Source: Psychroserpens luteus (lineage in GTDB: Bacteria > Bacteroidota > Bacteroidia > Flavobacteriales > Flavobacteriaceae). Taken from it: a stretch of DNA of 64,000 nt. The DNA is taken from positions 372,001 through 436,000 of the forward strand of contig NZ_JADILU010000001.1 of assembly GCF_015319355.1 (NCBI RefSeq). The letters are read 5' to 3'. The notes below the pieces were generated by a model, which ran no database searches, was not told the origin of the DNA, and saw only the letters and a list, made by a program, of their open reading frames with translations. A program made the translations under genes and the position numbers. This document shows positions 8,441-17,773 of this stretch, one piece after another (position 1 is the stretch's first letter; each line of letters starts with the position of its first letter).

Positions 8441-8481
8441 GTTTATCACAAGTTCGTTTCAGATAAAAACAGAAATGGTAT

Positions 8482-9621
8482 ATGAAATTTAACACAAAGA
8501 CAATACATGGTGGTCAACAACCTGATCCTGCTTATGGCAGTGTAATGCCTCCAATTTATCAAACATCAACCTATGCACAAACAACACCAGGAGGTCACAA
8601 AGGTTATGAATATTCTAGAAGTGCAAATCCAACGAGAACCGCTTTAGAAAATTCATTTGCAAGTATAGAGAATGGTGAATTCGGATTAGCTTTTGGTTCT
8701 GGGTTAGCTGCTATTGATGCAGTTATAAAATTGCTTGAACCAGGTGATGAGGTGATTTCAACAAATGATTTATATGGAGGGACGTATCGTTTGTTTACCA
8801 GTATTTTTAAAAAATTTGGTATCAAGTTTAATTTCATTGGCATGGGAAATGCTTCTAATATTGAAAACTATATAACAGACAATACAAAGTTGATTTGGGT
8901 AGAAACACCAACGAACCCAATGATGAATATTATTGATATTAAAACCACAGCAACAATAGCAAAAAGACATAATGTTTTGCTAGCTGTAGATAATACTTTT
9001 GCAACTCCATATCTTCAACGACCATTAGAGTTGGGTGCAGATATCGTAATGCACTCTGCAACAAAATATTTAGGTGGTCATAGTGATTTGGTTATGGGAG
9101 CTTTGATTGTTAAGGATAAAGATTTGGCAGATCGTTTGTATTTTATCCAAAACGCAAGTGGAGCAGTTTGTGGTCCTCAGGATAGTTTTTTAGCATTAAG
9201 AGGTATTAAAACTTTACATGTTAGAATGCAACGTCATTGTGAAAATGGAAGAGCAGTTGCAGAGTATTTAGCAAGTCATCCAAAAATTGAAAATGTGTAT
9301 TGGCCAGGATTTGAAAGCCATCCTAATCATGACATTGCTAAAGAGCAAATGAGTGATTTTGGAGGTATGGTATCATTTACTACTAAAGGAAATAATTACC
9401 AACAATCTATTAAAATAGTTGAAAATCTTAAGGTTTTTACGCTTGCAGAATCTTTAGGAGGTGTTGAGTCTTTAGCTGGTCATCCAGCGAGTATGACACA
9501 TGCAAGTATTCCTAAAGAAGAAAGAGAGAAAACGGGTGTTGTAGATTCTTTAATTAGATTAAGTGTTGGTATTGAAGATGGAGTAGATTTAATTGCTGAT
9601 TTGAAACAAGCAATTGGATAA
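8482..9621 (+). CDS. Cystathionine gamma-synthase/lyase-type PLP enzyme
   Basis: 379 residues, as expected for the Cys/Met-metabolism PLP family. It opens with MKFNTKTIHGGQQPDPAYGS and PPIYQTSTYAQ, has the YSRSANPTR motif that contacts the cofactor phosphate of the neighbouring subunit, and the Schiff-base lysine in HSATKYLGGHSDLVMGA (Lys near residue 194). SLGGVESLAGHPASMTHAS near the C-terminus is the substrate-binding stretch. It acts in the cytoplasm in transsulfuration. Synthase (metB-like) and lyase activities cannot be told apart reliably by eye, although most flavobacterial relatives carry the synthase name. The gene is single, with its own promoter and a terminator after it. Confidence 0.88.
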   Translation: MKFNTKTIHGGQQPDPAYGSVMPPIYQTSTYAQTTPGGHKGYEYSRSANPTRTALENSFASIENGEFGLAFGSGLAAIDAVIKLLEPGDEVISTNDLYGGTYRLFTSIFKKFGIKFNFIGMGNASNIENYITDNTKLIWVETPTNPMMNIIDIKTTATIAKRHNVLLAVDNTFATPYLQRPLELGADIVMHSATKYLGGHSDLVMGALIVKDKDLADRLYFIQNASGAVCGPQDSFLALRGIKTLHVRMQRHCENGRAVAEYLASHPKIENVYWPGFESHPNHDIAKEQMSDFGGMVSFTTKGNNYQQSIKIVENLKVFTLAESLGGVESLAGHPASMTHASIPKEEREKTGVVDSLIRLSVGIEDGVDLIADLKQAIG

Positions 9622-9640
9622 TTAGTTAGAATTTCAAATA

Positions 9641-9672
9641 AAAAAAGACCAAACGTGAGTTTGGTCTTTTTT
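9641..9672. terminator. Bidirectional terminator between two convergent genes
   Basis: AAAAAGACCAAAC and GTTTGGTCTTTTT form a 13-pair stem with a four-base loop (gtga). A-run and T-run flanks allow it to work for the plus-strand gene ending at 9621 and the minus-strand gene ending at 9688. Confidence 0.85.
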
Positions 9673-9687
9673 TATTTGAAGTTATTA

Positions 9688-10506
9688 TTAATCTAAGTAA
9701 TAGATGTATCCAAAGTTTAACCAAACTAGCCAGTCATTAGCTTTATTAGATGATAAGTTGTGATCTAAACCATCAATTTTATCGTTGAAAAAATACTGCC
9801 ATCTCAAATCTATCATTAAATCTGAAAGTACAGTTAATTTGTATCGTGTACCAACACTTCCAACTACAGAAAAAGATGTTTGATTTCCATTAAATAAAAA
9901 AGGATCGTCATTTACATTAGGGTTTGCAGCATTAACCCATGGTTGAAAAAAATTATTAGAATCATTGATATTGGTTGATCCATTATAATTTGTTTCTACT
10001 TTTGGATTAGAAGAAGTAAAGTGAACACCAAGACTAACAAAAGGTGCAAAGGAATAACCAAAAGCTTGAAATTCTCGAATACTTTTAGGGAAAAACTCTA
10101 GTTGAGTACCTATATCTAAGTTTTGTGCTACACCAGAATGACTTCTTAAACGTTCCGCATTGTCACTTGTTCTAGATGCATCTACCCATTCACCAAAGTG
10201 GTTGAGTTTAGTTTTATTCCAAGAAATTTCATTTCGTATTTTAAAGTGATCATTAAAATAGGTGTCTGTAGAATAACAGTTACAATCTGCTCTATACGCA
10301 AAGTTGATATAATGAACTATTCCTATTCCAATCCCAGTATTTCCTGAGTTGGTTTCAAAATTTTTACGCTCTCCAAAATCTGATTGAAAAGCAACTGGAC
10401 CAGTAATAATACCAATTTCATGAGAAAAGCCAAGTTGAGAATAACACTCGTTTATACCTAGTATAAAAACGAATATAAATGTTAATTGTTTAAAATTAAG
10501 CGTCAT
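9688..10506 (-). CDS. Secreted outer-membrane beta-barrel-like protein (THC0290_0291-like)
   Basis: 272 residues from the ATG at 10506, which gives a proper signal peptide (MTLNFKQLTFIFVFILGINE, CYSQ, then LGFSHEIG). A longer frame reaches back to 10569 but adds residues unlike an exported protein. The mature part has beta-rich alternation, GNTGIGIGIVHYINFAYRAD with a DCNCYSTDTYFNDHF loop holding two close cysteines, and a last strand WLVWLNFGYIYYLD typical of outer-membrane barrels. I associate this pattern with a flavobacterial family named THC0290_0291 in automatic annotation, from memory only. The function is unknown. Two minus-strand TAnnTTTG elements lie upstream. Confidence 0.65.
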   Translation of the reverse strand: MTLNFKQLTFIFVFILGINECYSQLGFSHEIGIITGPVAFQSDFGERKNFETNSGNTGIGIGIVHYINFAYRADCNCYSTDTYFNDHFKIRNEISWNKTKLNHFGEWVDASRTSDNAERLRSHSGVAQNLDIGTQLEFFPKSIREFQAFGYSFAPFVSLGVHFTSSNPKVETNYNGSTNINDSNNFFQPWVNAANPNVNDDPFLFNGNQTSFSVVGSVGTRYKLTVLSDLMIDLRWQYFFNDKIDGLDHNLSSNKANDWLVWLNFGYIYYLD

Positions 10507-10599
10507 AGGTATTATATTACTAAGGGACTTATACATTAACAAATATATAAAAAGTAGATTAACTACCAAATAATTAGATGAAATGTAAATTTATCCGAA

Positions 10600-10607
10600 C
10601 AAAGGTA
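10600..10607 (-). promoter_or_regulatory. -7 element for the outer-membrane protein gene
   Basis: The minus strand reads TACCTTTG. A second match, TATATTTG, lies at 10540-10547. Either would transcribe the gene that starts at 10506, and only the farther one gives a leader longer than 80 bases. Confidence 0.4.
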
Positions 10608-10682
10608 GTTTGTTAAATTAACATTCTATTAACTTTTTACTGAGAATATAAAAAAATATGTATGAACATTTTAAAGATAATG

Positions 10683-10690
10683 TATCTTTG
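10683..10690 (+). promoter_or_regulatory. -7 element of the gdhA promoter
   Basis: TATCTTTG is a perfect TAnnTTTG match, 39 bases upstream of the gdhA ATG. It is divergent from the minus-strand promoter at 10600-10607. Confidence 0.55.
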
Positions 10691-10729
10691 TGCAACAAAA
10701 ATCAACATTGATTATTAATACTTTAATAG

Positions 10730-12073
10730 ATGAAAGATAAAATTGAAGCTTTTTTAAAACTTGTAAAGGATAAAAACAGTCATGAAACTGAATTTTTACA
10801 AGCTGTACACGAAGTTGCTGAAACAGTTATTCCTTTTATTGAGGACAATCCTAAATATCAAGGAAAGATGCTCTTAGAAAGAATGGTTGAACCAGAACGT
10901 ACAATAATATTTAGAGTACCTTGGATTGACGATCAAGGTAATACCCAAGTCAATAGAGGATTTAGAGTTGAATTCAACTCAGCAATTGGGCCTTATAAAG
11001 GAGGATTGCGTTTTCATCCATCTGTAAATTTAAGTATTCTTAAATTTTTAGGGTTTGAACAAGTGTTCAAAAATTCATTAACAACTTTACCAATGGGTGG
11101 AGGAAAAGGAGGGTCTGATTTTAATCCAAAAGGGAAAAGTGATAATGAAGTAATGCATTTTTGTCAGTCATTTATGTCAGAATTATACAGACATATTGGT
11201 GCTAATACAGATGTTCCAGCTGGAGATATTGGAGTAGGTGGTCGTGAGATTGGATATTTATTTGGTCAATATAAAAGGTTGCAAAATGAATTTACGGGTA
11301 TTTTAACTGGTAAAGGCATCTCTTATGGAGGTTCATTAATTAGACCAGAAGCTACTGGATATGGTTGTGTCTATTTTGCTAAAAATATGTTAGCTATTAA
11401 AGGAGATTCATTTAAAGGAAAAACAGTTGTAATATCTGGGTCAGGAAACGTTGCACAATATGCTTGTGAAAAAGTAATTCACTTAGGAGGAAAAGTAGTT
11501 ACAATGTCTGATTCTGGTGGATATATTTATGTTCCAGGAGGAATTCATTCTGAAAAATTAGACTTTATAATGAATCTTAAGAATGTAAAAAGAGGAAGGA
11601 TTAAAGAAGTTGCAGAAAAATTTGAAGATGTAGAATATTTTGAAGGTGAAAGACCTTGGTCTGTCAATTGTGATATTGCATTACCATGTGCAACTCAAAA
11701 TGAATTGAATGGTGATGAAGCAAAGCTATTAATCAATAACAATGTAATTGCTGTTGCAGAAGGAGCTAATATGCCAACTACACCAGAAGCTATAGAGGCT
11801 TTCCAAAGTGCTAAAGTGTTGTTTTCACCAGGAAAAGCGTCTAACGCAGGAGGTGTTGCAACGTCTGGATTAGAAATGAGTCAAAACTCATTAAGATTAA
11901 GTTGGACAAGAGAAGAAGTTGATGAAAAACTCAAAAGAATAATGGATGATATTCATGCATCTTGTGTTGAATATGGTACGAGATCAGATGGATATGTAGA
12001 TTATGTAAAAGGAGCTAATGTTGCTGGTTTTGTTAAAATAGCAGATGCAATGCTCGCTCAAGGTGTAGTCTAA
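10730..12073 (+). CDS. gdhA: NADP-type glutamate dehydrogenase
   Basis: 447 residues, the length of the small hexameric NADP-specific enzyme (GdhA). It converts 2-oxoglutarate and ammonium to glutamate in the cytoplasm. Visible motifs are the substrate-binding GPYKGGLRFHPSVN (residues about 84-97), the catalytic-lysine segment PMGGGKGGSDFNPKGKS (about 122-138), DVPAGDIGVGGREIGYL (about 163-179), and the nucleotide-binding GSGNVAQYACEKV (about 238-250). SNAGGVATSGLEMSQN near residue 380 is the typical C-terminal signature. The gene is monocistronic, with its own promoter and a strong terminator. Confidence 0.95.
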   Translation: MKDKIEAFLKLVKDKNSHETEFLQAVHEVAETVIPFIEDNPKYQGKMLLERMVEPERTIIFRVPWIDDQGNTQVNRGFRVEFNSAIGPYKGGLRFHPSVNLSILKFLGFEQVFKNSLTTLPMGGGKGGSDFNPKGKSDNEVMHFCQSFMSELYRHIGANTDVPAGDIGVGGREIGYLFGQYKRLQNEFTGILTGKGISYGGSLIRPEATGYGCVYFAKNMLAIKGDSFKGKTVVISGSGNVAQYACEKVIHLGGKVVTMSDSGGYIYVPGGIHSEKLDFIMNLKNVKRGRIKEVAEKFEDVEYFEGERPWSVNCDIALPCATQNELNGDEAKLLINNNVIAVAEGANMPTTPEAIEAFQSAKVLFSPGKASNAGGVATSGLEMSQNSLRLSWTREEVDEKLKRIMDDIHASCVEYGTRSDGYVDYVKGANVAGFVKIADAMLAQGVV

Positions 12074-12092
12074 AAATTTTTAACGGTTATAT

Positions 12093-12127
12093 AAAAAAGC
12101 TTTCAATTCAATTTGAAAGCTTTTTTT
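12093..12127 (+). terminator. Intrinsic terminator of gdhA
   Basis: The AAGCTTTCAA and TTGAAAGCTT arms with a short TTCAA-centred loop are followed by seven T, 20 bases after the gdhA stop. Confidence 0.85.
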
Positions 12128-12198
12128 ATTTGCTAGGACTATATGATAATAGTTAAAAAGTCGTTAGATATAAATATATTTGACAAAAATCCATTCAC

Positions 12199-14571
12199 AT
12201 GTTTAAAAGAATAGTATTTATCCTTTTAGCTTTAATATCCTTTAAAGGGGTTTCACAAGAATTTTCTACACTTTGGGAAGGCTATTTCTCATATTTTGAA
12301 ATTAAAGATGTCACTAAAGGAAATGATAAAATTTTTGCAGCTTCAGAAAATGCTATTTTTAGTTATGACGTTTCAACAAACGAAATAAATAAGATTACCA
12401 CTGTAGAAGGACTTTCCGGAGAAACGATAACTACCATTTTATATAGTGAAGACTATGATTTATTAGTAGTAGGGTATGAAACAGGGTTAATGGAAATAGT
12501 TTTTGATAATGATACTGAAATTTTATCTGTCGTAGATATCCTTGAAAAGGAAAGTATTTCTCCAGTATTGAAAAAAATAAATCACTTTAATGAAAGTGAT
12601 GGTCTATTATATATTTCTACAGATTATGGTATTTCAGTTTATGATTTAAACCAATTGCAATTTGGAGACACTTATTTTATAGGAGATGGTGGTAGTCAAA
12701 TAGCAATTAATCAAACAACAATTTTTAATGGTTTTATATATGCAGCTTGTGGGTCAAATAGTGGTTTAAGAAAAGCAAACTTAGATAATGATAACCTGAT
12801 TGATTTTCAGCAATGGACTACAATTAGTATAGGTAACTATGTTTCAATACAAGCTGTTGGTGACAATCTTTATACAATTCAACTTAATAAAGTTTTACAT
12901 CAAATTGAAAATGATAATTTGACACCATTGTTGACTTATCCAACATTACCTAAAGATGTCAAATCAGTAAATTCTAATTTAATAGTTACTCTTAAGGAAG
13001 ATGTATTTGTTTATGATGAAGGTTTTAATTTAATTCAAACCGCTTCTACAAATGAAGAATTTGATACAGATTTCTCATCTGCTACAATAGCCAACAATGC
13101 TATTTATATAGGAACTAGTTCTACAGGTGTTTTAAAAACTTTACCAGATACTCCTAATATTTACGAAATAATACTACCAGAAGGACCATCTAGTAATAAA
13201 GCTTATAAAATTGAAGCTGGAGATGGAGAGTTGTGGGTTACTTATGGCGATTATACAGTGTCGTTTAATCCAGCACCTATTAGGTTTAGAGGAATAAGTA
13301 TTTTAAGAGATGAAGAATGGAATAATATACCATATGATAGTTTATTGAACGCAAGTAATTTGGTCGATATAGCAATCAATCCATTTAATCCTGATCAAGT
13401 CTTTATAAGTTCTTTTCATCGCGGGATTTTAGAAATGAACAATGATGAAGCCATAGTACTTTATAATCAAGAAAATAGTGGTTTAGAGTCTTTAATTGTC
13501 CCAGGAGCACCCAATGTTATTAGTATTCGTCAGTCTGCTTCTAAATTTGATAGAAATGGATTAATGTGGACACTATCTTCTAAAGTTGATCGTGCTTTAA
13601 AATCTTATGATCCATCTACTAATCAGTGGGAAGGCTATAGTTTTTCAGAATTAATACCAGACGCGTTAGATGATGAAGAAGGTTTTGTTGATATAGAAAT
13701 TGGTAATGGTGGAGTAAAATGGATTTCTTCATACAATCATGGCGTAATAGGATATAACACTGAAACACAACAAATAGCTAATGTAGCTTCCGAAGAAGGA
13801 AATATGCCATCTACTCAAACAAGAGCAATAGCATTAGATAGTGGAAACCAACTATGGATTGGCACTATTAAAGGTTTAAGAGTATTATATAACACTTCTA
13901 ATTTTATTGATGATCCAAGCCCAAGTGTTAGTACAGTAGTAATTTTAGAAGACGGTATACCTACAGAGTTACTTGCAAATCAATTTATAACAGATATTAA
14001 AGTTGATGGATCAGATAACAAATGGGTAGGAACGTTAGATTCAGGAATATTTTATTTCTCACCAGATGGTCAAGAAACCATTTATCAATTTACTACAGAT
14101 AATTCGCCATTACCATCTAACACCATCTCAGATATTTCTATTGATCCTCAGTCAGGTAAAGTTTTTATCGCTACAGATCGCGGTTTGGTGTCTTTTTCTT
14201 CTGGCGGAACTAAGCCTAAAGAAACATTAGAAGAAGCGTACATTTATCCAAATCCAGTAAGACCAGAATATGATATTTTAGGTTTTGATGATTTAAACAA
14301 TATTAATAATGGCGTAAAAGTATCTGGTCTTACCGAAAATGTGAATGTTAAAATCACAGACATTAGTGGTAATCTCGTTGCCGAAGCTCAATCTGGAGTT
14401 AATAAAAGATCTTCTAGTTCAAATTATAACTTTGCTATTGATGGTGGTACAGGAATTTGGAATGGTAAAAATTTAAGAGGTAATGTTGTTGCTTCTGGTG
14501 TATATTTGTTTCTCATCTCAGATTTAGATTCGTTTGAAACGAAAGTTCTAAAATTATTGATTGTCAGGTAA
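12199..14571 (+). CDS. porZ: PorZ-like type IX secretion protein (beta-propeller plus CTD)
   Basis: 790 residues, close to PorZ of Porphyromonas gingivalis in length and layout. A signal peptide (MFKRIVFILLALISFKGVSQ) is followed by repeated propeller blades such as KIFAASENAIFSYDVSTNEI and WIGTIKGLRVLYNTSNF, typical of two-component-regulator-type propellers. A C-terminal sorting domain begins near YIYPNPVRPEYDI (about residue 682) and ends ASGVYLFLI, then KVLKLLIVR. PorZ is a cell-surface part of the type IX attachment complex that processes and anchors CTD proteins, and is itself exported by the system. The gene is followed after 12 bases by recO, then a TonB receptor. Confidence 0.82.
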   Translation: MFKRIVFILLALISFKGVSQEFSTLWEGYFSYFEIKDVTKGNDKIFAASENAIFSYDVSTNEINKITTVEGLSGETITTILYSEDYDLLVVGYETGLMEIVFDNDTEILSVVDILEKESISPVLKKINHFNESDGLLYISTDYGISVYDLNQLQFGDTYFIGDGGSQIAINQTTIFNGFIYAACGSNSGLRKANLDNDNLIDFQQWTTISIGNYVSIQAVGDNLYTIQLNKVLHQIENDNLTPLLTYPTLPKDVKSVNSNLIVTLKEDVFVYDEGFNLIQTASTNEEFDTDFSSATIANNAIYIGTSSTGVLKTLPDTPNIYEIILPEGPSSNKAYKIEAGDGELWVTYGDYTVSFNPAPIRFRGISILRDEEWNNIPYDSLLNASNLVDIAINPFNPDQVFISSFHRGILEMNNDEAIVLYNQENSGLESLIVPGAPNVISIRQSASKFDRNGLMWTLSSKVDRALKSYDPSTNQWEGYSFSELIPDALDDEEGFVDIEIGNGGVKWISSYNHGVIGYNTETQQIANVASEEGNMPSTQTRAIALDSGNQLWIGTIKGLRVLYNTSNFIDDPSPSVSTVVILEDGIPTELLANQFITDIKVDGSDNKWVGTLDSGIFYFSPDGQETIYQFTTDNSPLPSNTISDISIDPQSGKVFIATDRGLVSFSSGGTKPKETLEEAYIYPNPVRPEYDILGFDDLNNINNGVKVSGLTENVNVKITDISGNLVAEAQSGVNKRSSSSNYNFAIDGGTGIWNGKNLRGNVVASGVYLFLISDLDSFETKVLKLLIVR

Positions 14572-14583
14572 TCAATTTCTAAT

Positions 14584-15303
14584 ATGCTCAACAAATCCAA
14601 AGTTATTGTGCTCTCTAAACTTAAATACAGAGACAATGATCTTATCGTAAAATGTTTTACGCTGCATCGTGGTGCGGTTAGTTATTTACTTAGAGGTGTT
14701 TTGAGTAGTAAAAAAGGAAGTTCTAAAGCAGCTTATTATCAGTTATTATCTCAACTTCAAATAGAGGAAAATTATAGACAAAATCAATCTTTACAATCTA
14801 TTAAAGATGTACGCTTAGATTATAATTTTACTTCACTACATACGAATCTATTTAAAGGTTCAATAGTCATGTTTCTTTCAGAAGTTTTAGCTTCAGTATT
14901 AAGAGAGGAGGAAGAAAATCAACAATTATATCATTATTTAGAAACAACATTTAGGTGGTTAGATACTAAAGATGAATTCTCAAACTTTCATTTATTATTT
15001 CTTCTAAATCTAACAAAGCATCTGGGGTTTTATCCAGATGTCACAGATACAAACCAAATGTATTTTAATTTAAATAACGGACTTTTTGAATCTAAGAAGA
15101 AAGATGTTTATAGTATTTCAGGCGAAAATTTAACAGTCCTAAAACAGCTATTAGGCACAAATTTTGATGCCTTAGATTCAATTAAGCTGAATTCAAAACA
15201 AAGACAGTCATTTCTAACAATGCTATTGTTGTATTTTGAATTACATTTGGGCAGTTTTAGAAAACCAAAATCGTTAAAAATTTTTAATCAAGTATTTAAT
15301 TAA
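14584..15303 (+). CDS. recO: DNA repair protein RecO
   Basis: 239 residues, the normal length. RecO anneals single strands and helps load RecA with RecR in the RecFOR gap-repair pathway. The N-terminal OB-fold is recognisable in SKVIVLSKLKYRDNDLIVKC (residues 5-24) and GAVSYLLRGVLSSKKGSSKA (30-49), followed by a helical C-terminal part (about 80-235). The zinc-binding cysteine cluster of some RecO proteins is absent here, as in other Bacteroidota. It is the middle gene of porZ-recO-TonB receptor, with gaps of 12 and 4 bases, so it is very likely co-transcribed. Confidence 0.9.
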   Translation: MLNKSKVIVLSKLKYRDNDLIVKCFTLHRGAVSYLLRGVLSSKKGSSKAAYYQLLSQLQIEENYRQNQSLQSIKDVRLDYNFTSLHTNLFKGSIVMFLSEVLASVLREEEENQQLYHYLETTFRWLDTKDEFSNFHLLFLLNLTKHLGFYPDVTDTNQMYFNLNNGLFESKKKDVYSISGENLTVLKQLLGTNFDALDSIKLNSKQRQSFLTMLLLYFELHLGSFRKPKSLKIFNQVFN

Positions 15304-15307
15304 ATTT

Positions 15308-17716
15308 ATGAAGTTAAGACTTTCAGTTTTACTTATTTTTTCATTCTTAATAAGCAATTCTCAAACGGTAACAGTTCTTGAAGAGGGGTCAAACGAGCCT
15401 GTTTCTGGTGTAGCTATTTTCAATATAAAAAAAGACAAATCAGCAATTACAGATTTAGATGGTAAGGCATCATTAGAGCTTTTTGATACTAATGAGACTA
15501 TCTTTTTTCAAAGTTTATTATATAAAAAAAGAGCCTTAAAAATCACAAAATCGGGTGTTGATTTTACAGTTTATCTTGTGTCTAAAATTGAAGATTTAAA
15601 TCAAATTGTGATTTCTGCATCCAAATTTGAACAAAGTAAAAGAGATATTCCTCAAACTATAGTTAATATCAATGCGAAAGATATTGAGTTTGAAAATCCT
15701 CAAACTAGTGCAGATCTTCTAGAAAGTACTGGTAATGTGTATATTCAAAAAAGTCAATTAGGAGGTGGAAGCCCTATGATTAGAGGCTTTTCTACAAATA
15801 GATTATTAATTACAGTTGATGGTGTTAGAATGAATAACGCCACATTTAGAGGCGGAAACCTGCAAAACGTGATCTCCATTGATCCATTTACAATTCAAAA
15901 TACAGAAATAACTTTAGGAGCAGGATCTGTAGTCTATGGTAGTGATGCCATTGGTGGTGTGATGAGTTTTTACACCAAAAAACCACAACTATCATATAAG
16001 GATTCATTGTTTTTTAGTGCTAATGCAGCAGTTAGATACGCTTCGGCTAATAAAGAAAAAACAGGACATTTAGATTTAAACTTCGGTTTAAAAAAATGGG
16101 CGTTTTTAACTAGTGTTAGTTATACAGATTTTGATGATCTTAGAATGGGAATGCATGGACCTGATGATTATCTTAGACCAGAATATGTCGAAACCATAAA
16201 TGGAGAAGATATTGTTGTTCAAAACGAAAACCCTCGCATACAAACGCCAACTGGTTACGACCAAATCAATGTACTACAAAAAGTAAGGTATGAGCCAAAA
16301 GAAGATTTAAGCTTTGATTTAGGACTTTATTATACTACAACATCAAGTTATGCAAGATATGATAGGCTCATAAGATATCGTGGTGATAATTTGCGATCTG
16401 CAGAGTGGGATTATGGACCACAACGTTGGTTTATGGGTAATTTTCAAATGACGAAACTAAGTAGTAAATCTAACTTATATGATAAATTACAAACCACAGT
16501 AGCATATCAAAACTTCCAAGAAGGTAGATTTGATAGAGATTTTCAATCTAATGATAGAAGCATTAGAGAAGAAGCAGTAGATGCATATTCTTTCAATGTT
16601 GATTTAGAAAAAGATTTGAGTGATAAGAGTACTTTATTTTACGGAATAGAGTATGTGTACAACAAGATTAAATCTACAGGCGAACAATTTAATACAGATA
16701 CAAATACGAGTACTCCAACAGTTTCAAGATATCCAAACGGTTCTAATTGGCAATCTATGGCAGCTTATGCCAGCTTTAAATACAAGCCAAATGCTAAGTT
16801 TGTTTTCCAATCAGGATTGAGATACAATCACATCATTGCAAATGCAGATTTTACTGAGAACAATGAATTTCTAAACCTACCTTATGATTCTACCCACTTA
16901 GATGCTGGAGCATTGACTGGTACTGCAGGAATTAGCTGGATGCCTAGTGACATGATACAATGGAAATTAAACGCATCAACAGCTTTTAGAGCTCCAAATA
17001 TAGATGATATAGGTAAAGTTTTTGATTCTGAACCTGGCTCTGTAGTTGTGCCAAATCCAGATTTAAAACCCGAATATGCTTATGGTGGAGAGCTAGGTCT
17101 CAAACTGAATTTTGATAACGTCTTTGTTATAGATTTAGCAACCTATTACACGTTTTTAGATAATGCATTGGTGAGACAAGACTTTACTTTAAACGGAGAA
17201 TCTCAAATAGAGTACGATGGTGAGTTGAGTAATATACAAGCCATTCAAAATGCATCAAAAGCTTGGATCTATGGTTTTGAAGCAGGTATTCAATTGAACT
17301 TTACAGATAACTTAAAATTGACATCACAATATAATATTATTGGAGGAACAGAAGAAGACAATGGCATCGAAGTGCCAGTGCGACATATCGCTCCAAATTT
17401 TGGAAATACACATTTTACTTGGAAAAAAGGTAAATATCAAATAGATGCTTTTGCTGAGTATAATAACGAATTATCATTTAATAAATTAGCACCTTCGGAG
17501 CAAGTTAAAGATTATATATATGCATTAGATGCAGATGGAAATCCTTACTCACCATCTTGGTACACTTTAAATTTAAGAACGAGATATCAATATTCTAAAG
17601 CGTTAACAATAACAGCTTCATTAGAGAATATTACAGATCAACGCTATCAAACCTATTCATCTGGTATTGCAGCACCAGGACGTAACTTAATATTATCTCT
17701 TAAGTATAGTATATAA
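15308..17716 (+). CDS. TonB-dependent outer-membrane receptor
   Basis: 802 residues. After the signal peptide (MKLRLSVLLIFSFLISNSQ) comes a short carboxypeptidase-regulatory-like beta-sandwich (about 20-95), then the plug domain with VISASKFEQSKRDIPQT (about 100) and SPMIRGFSTNRLLITVDGVR (about 155-174), and ITLGAGSVVYGSDAIGG (about 202-218). The remainder is a 22-strand-type barrel ending ITDQRYQTYSSGIAAPGRNL and a final ILSLKYSI. The plug resembles haem or vitamin-type receptors more than SusC, but the ligand cannot be named. It starts four bases after recO and is followed by a strong terminator that also serves the convergent gene. Confidence 0.88.
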   Translation: MKLRLSVLLIFSFLISNSQTVTVLEEGSNEPVSGVAIFNIKKDKSAITDLDGKASLELFDTNETIFFQSLLYKKRALKITKSGVDFTVYLVSKIEDLNQIVISASKFEQSKRDIPQTIVNINAKDIEFENPQTSADLLESTGNVYIQKSQLGGGSPMIRGFSTNRLLITVDGVRMNNATFRGGNLQNVISIDPFTIQNTEITLGAGSVVYGSDAIGGVMSFYTKKPQLSYKDSLFFSANAAVRYASANKEKTGHLDLNFGLKKWAFLTSVSYTDFDDLRMGMHGPDDYLRPEYVETINGEDIVVQNENPRIQTPTGYDQINVLQKVRYEPKEDLSFDLGLYYTTTSSYARYDRLIRYRGDNLRSAEWDYGPQRWFMGNFQMTKLSSKSNLYDKLQTTVAYQNFQEGRFDRDFQSNDRSIREEAVDAYSFNVDLEKDLSDKSTLFYGIEYVYNKIKSTGEQFNTDTNTSTPTVSRYPNGSNWQSMAAYASFKYKPNAKFVFQSGLRYNHIIANADFTENNEFLNLPYDSTHLDAGALTGTAGISWMPSDMIQWKLNASTAFRAPNIDDIGKVFDSEPGSVVVPNPDLKPEYAYGGELGLKLNFDNVFVIDLATYYTFLDNALVRQDFTLNGESQIEYDGELSNIQAIQNASKAWIYGFEAGIQLNFTDNLKLTSQYNIIGGTEEDNGIEVPVRHIAPNFGNTHFTWKKGKYQIDAFAEYNNELSFNKLAPSEQVKDYIYALDADGNPYSPSWYTLNLRTRYQYSKALTITASLENITDQRYQTYSSGIAAPGRNLILSLKYSI

Positions 17717-17753
17717 AAAAAGAGATTTTGGTTCTATCCAAAATCTCTTTTTT
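17715..17753. terminator. Bidirectional terminator between the TonB receptor and a giant surface protein
   Basis: AAAAAAGAGATTTTGG and CCAAAATCTCTTTTTT form a 16-pair stem around a six-base loop. It serves the plus-strand gene ending at 17716 and the minus-strand gene ending at 17774. Confidence 0.88.
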
Positions 17754-17773
17754 AATTATAGGTTTAAACTATA

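Noticed and set aside
8342-8481. Possible SAM riboswitch before the cystathionine gamma-synthase-type gene
   Set aside because: The leader is short and AT-rich and shows no recognisable stem-loop core or conserved block. A TAnnTTTG promoter accounts for it.
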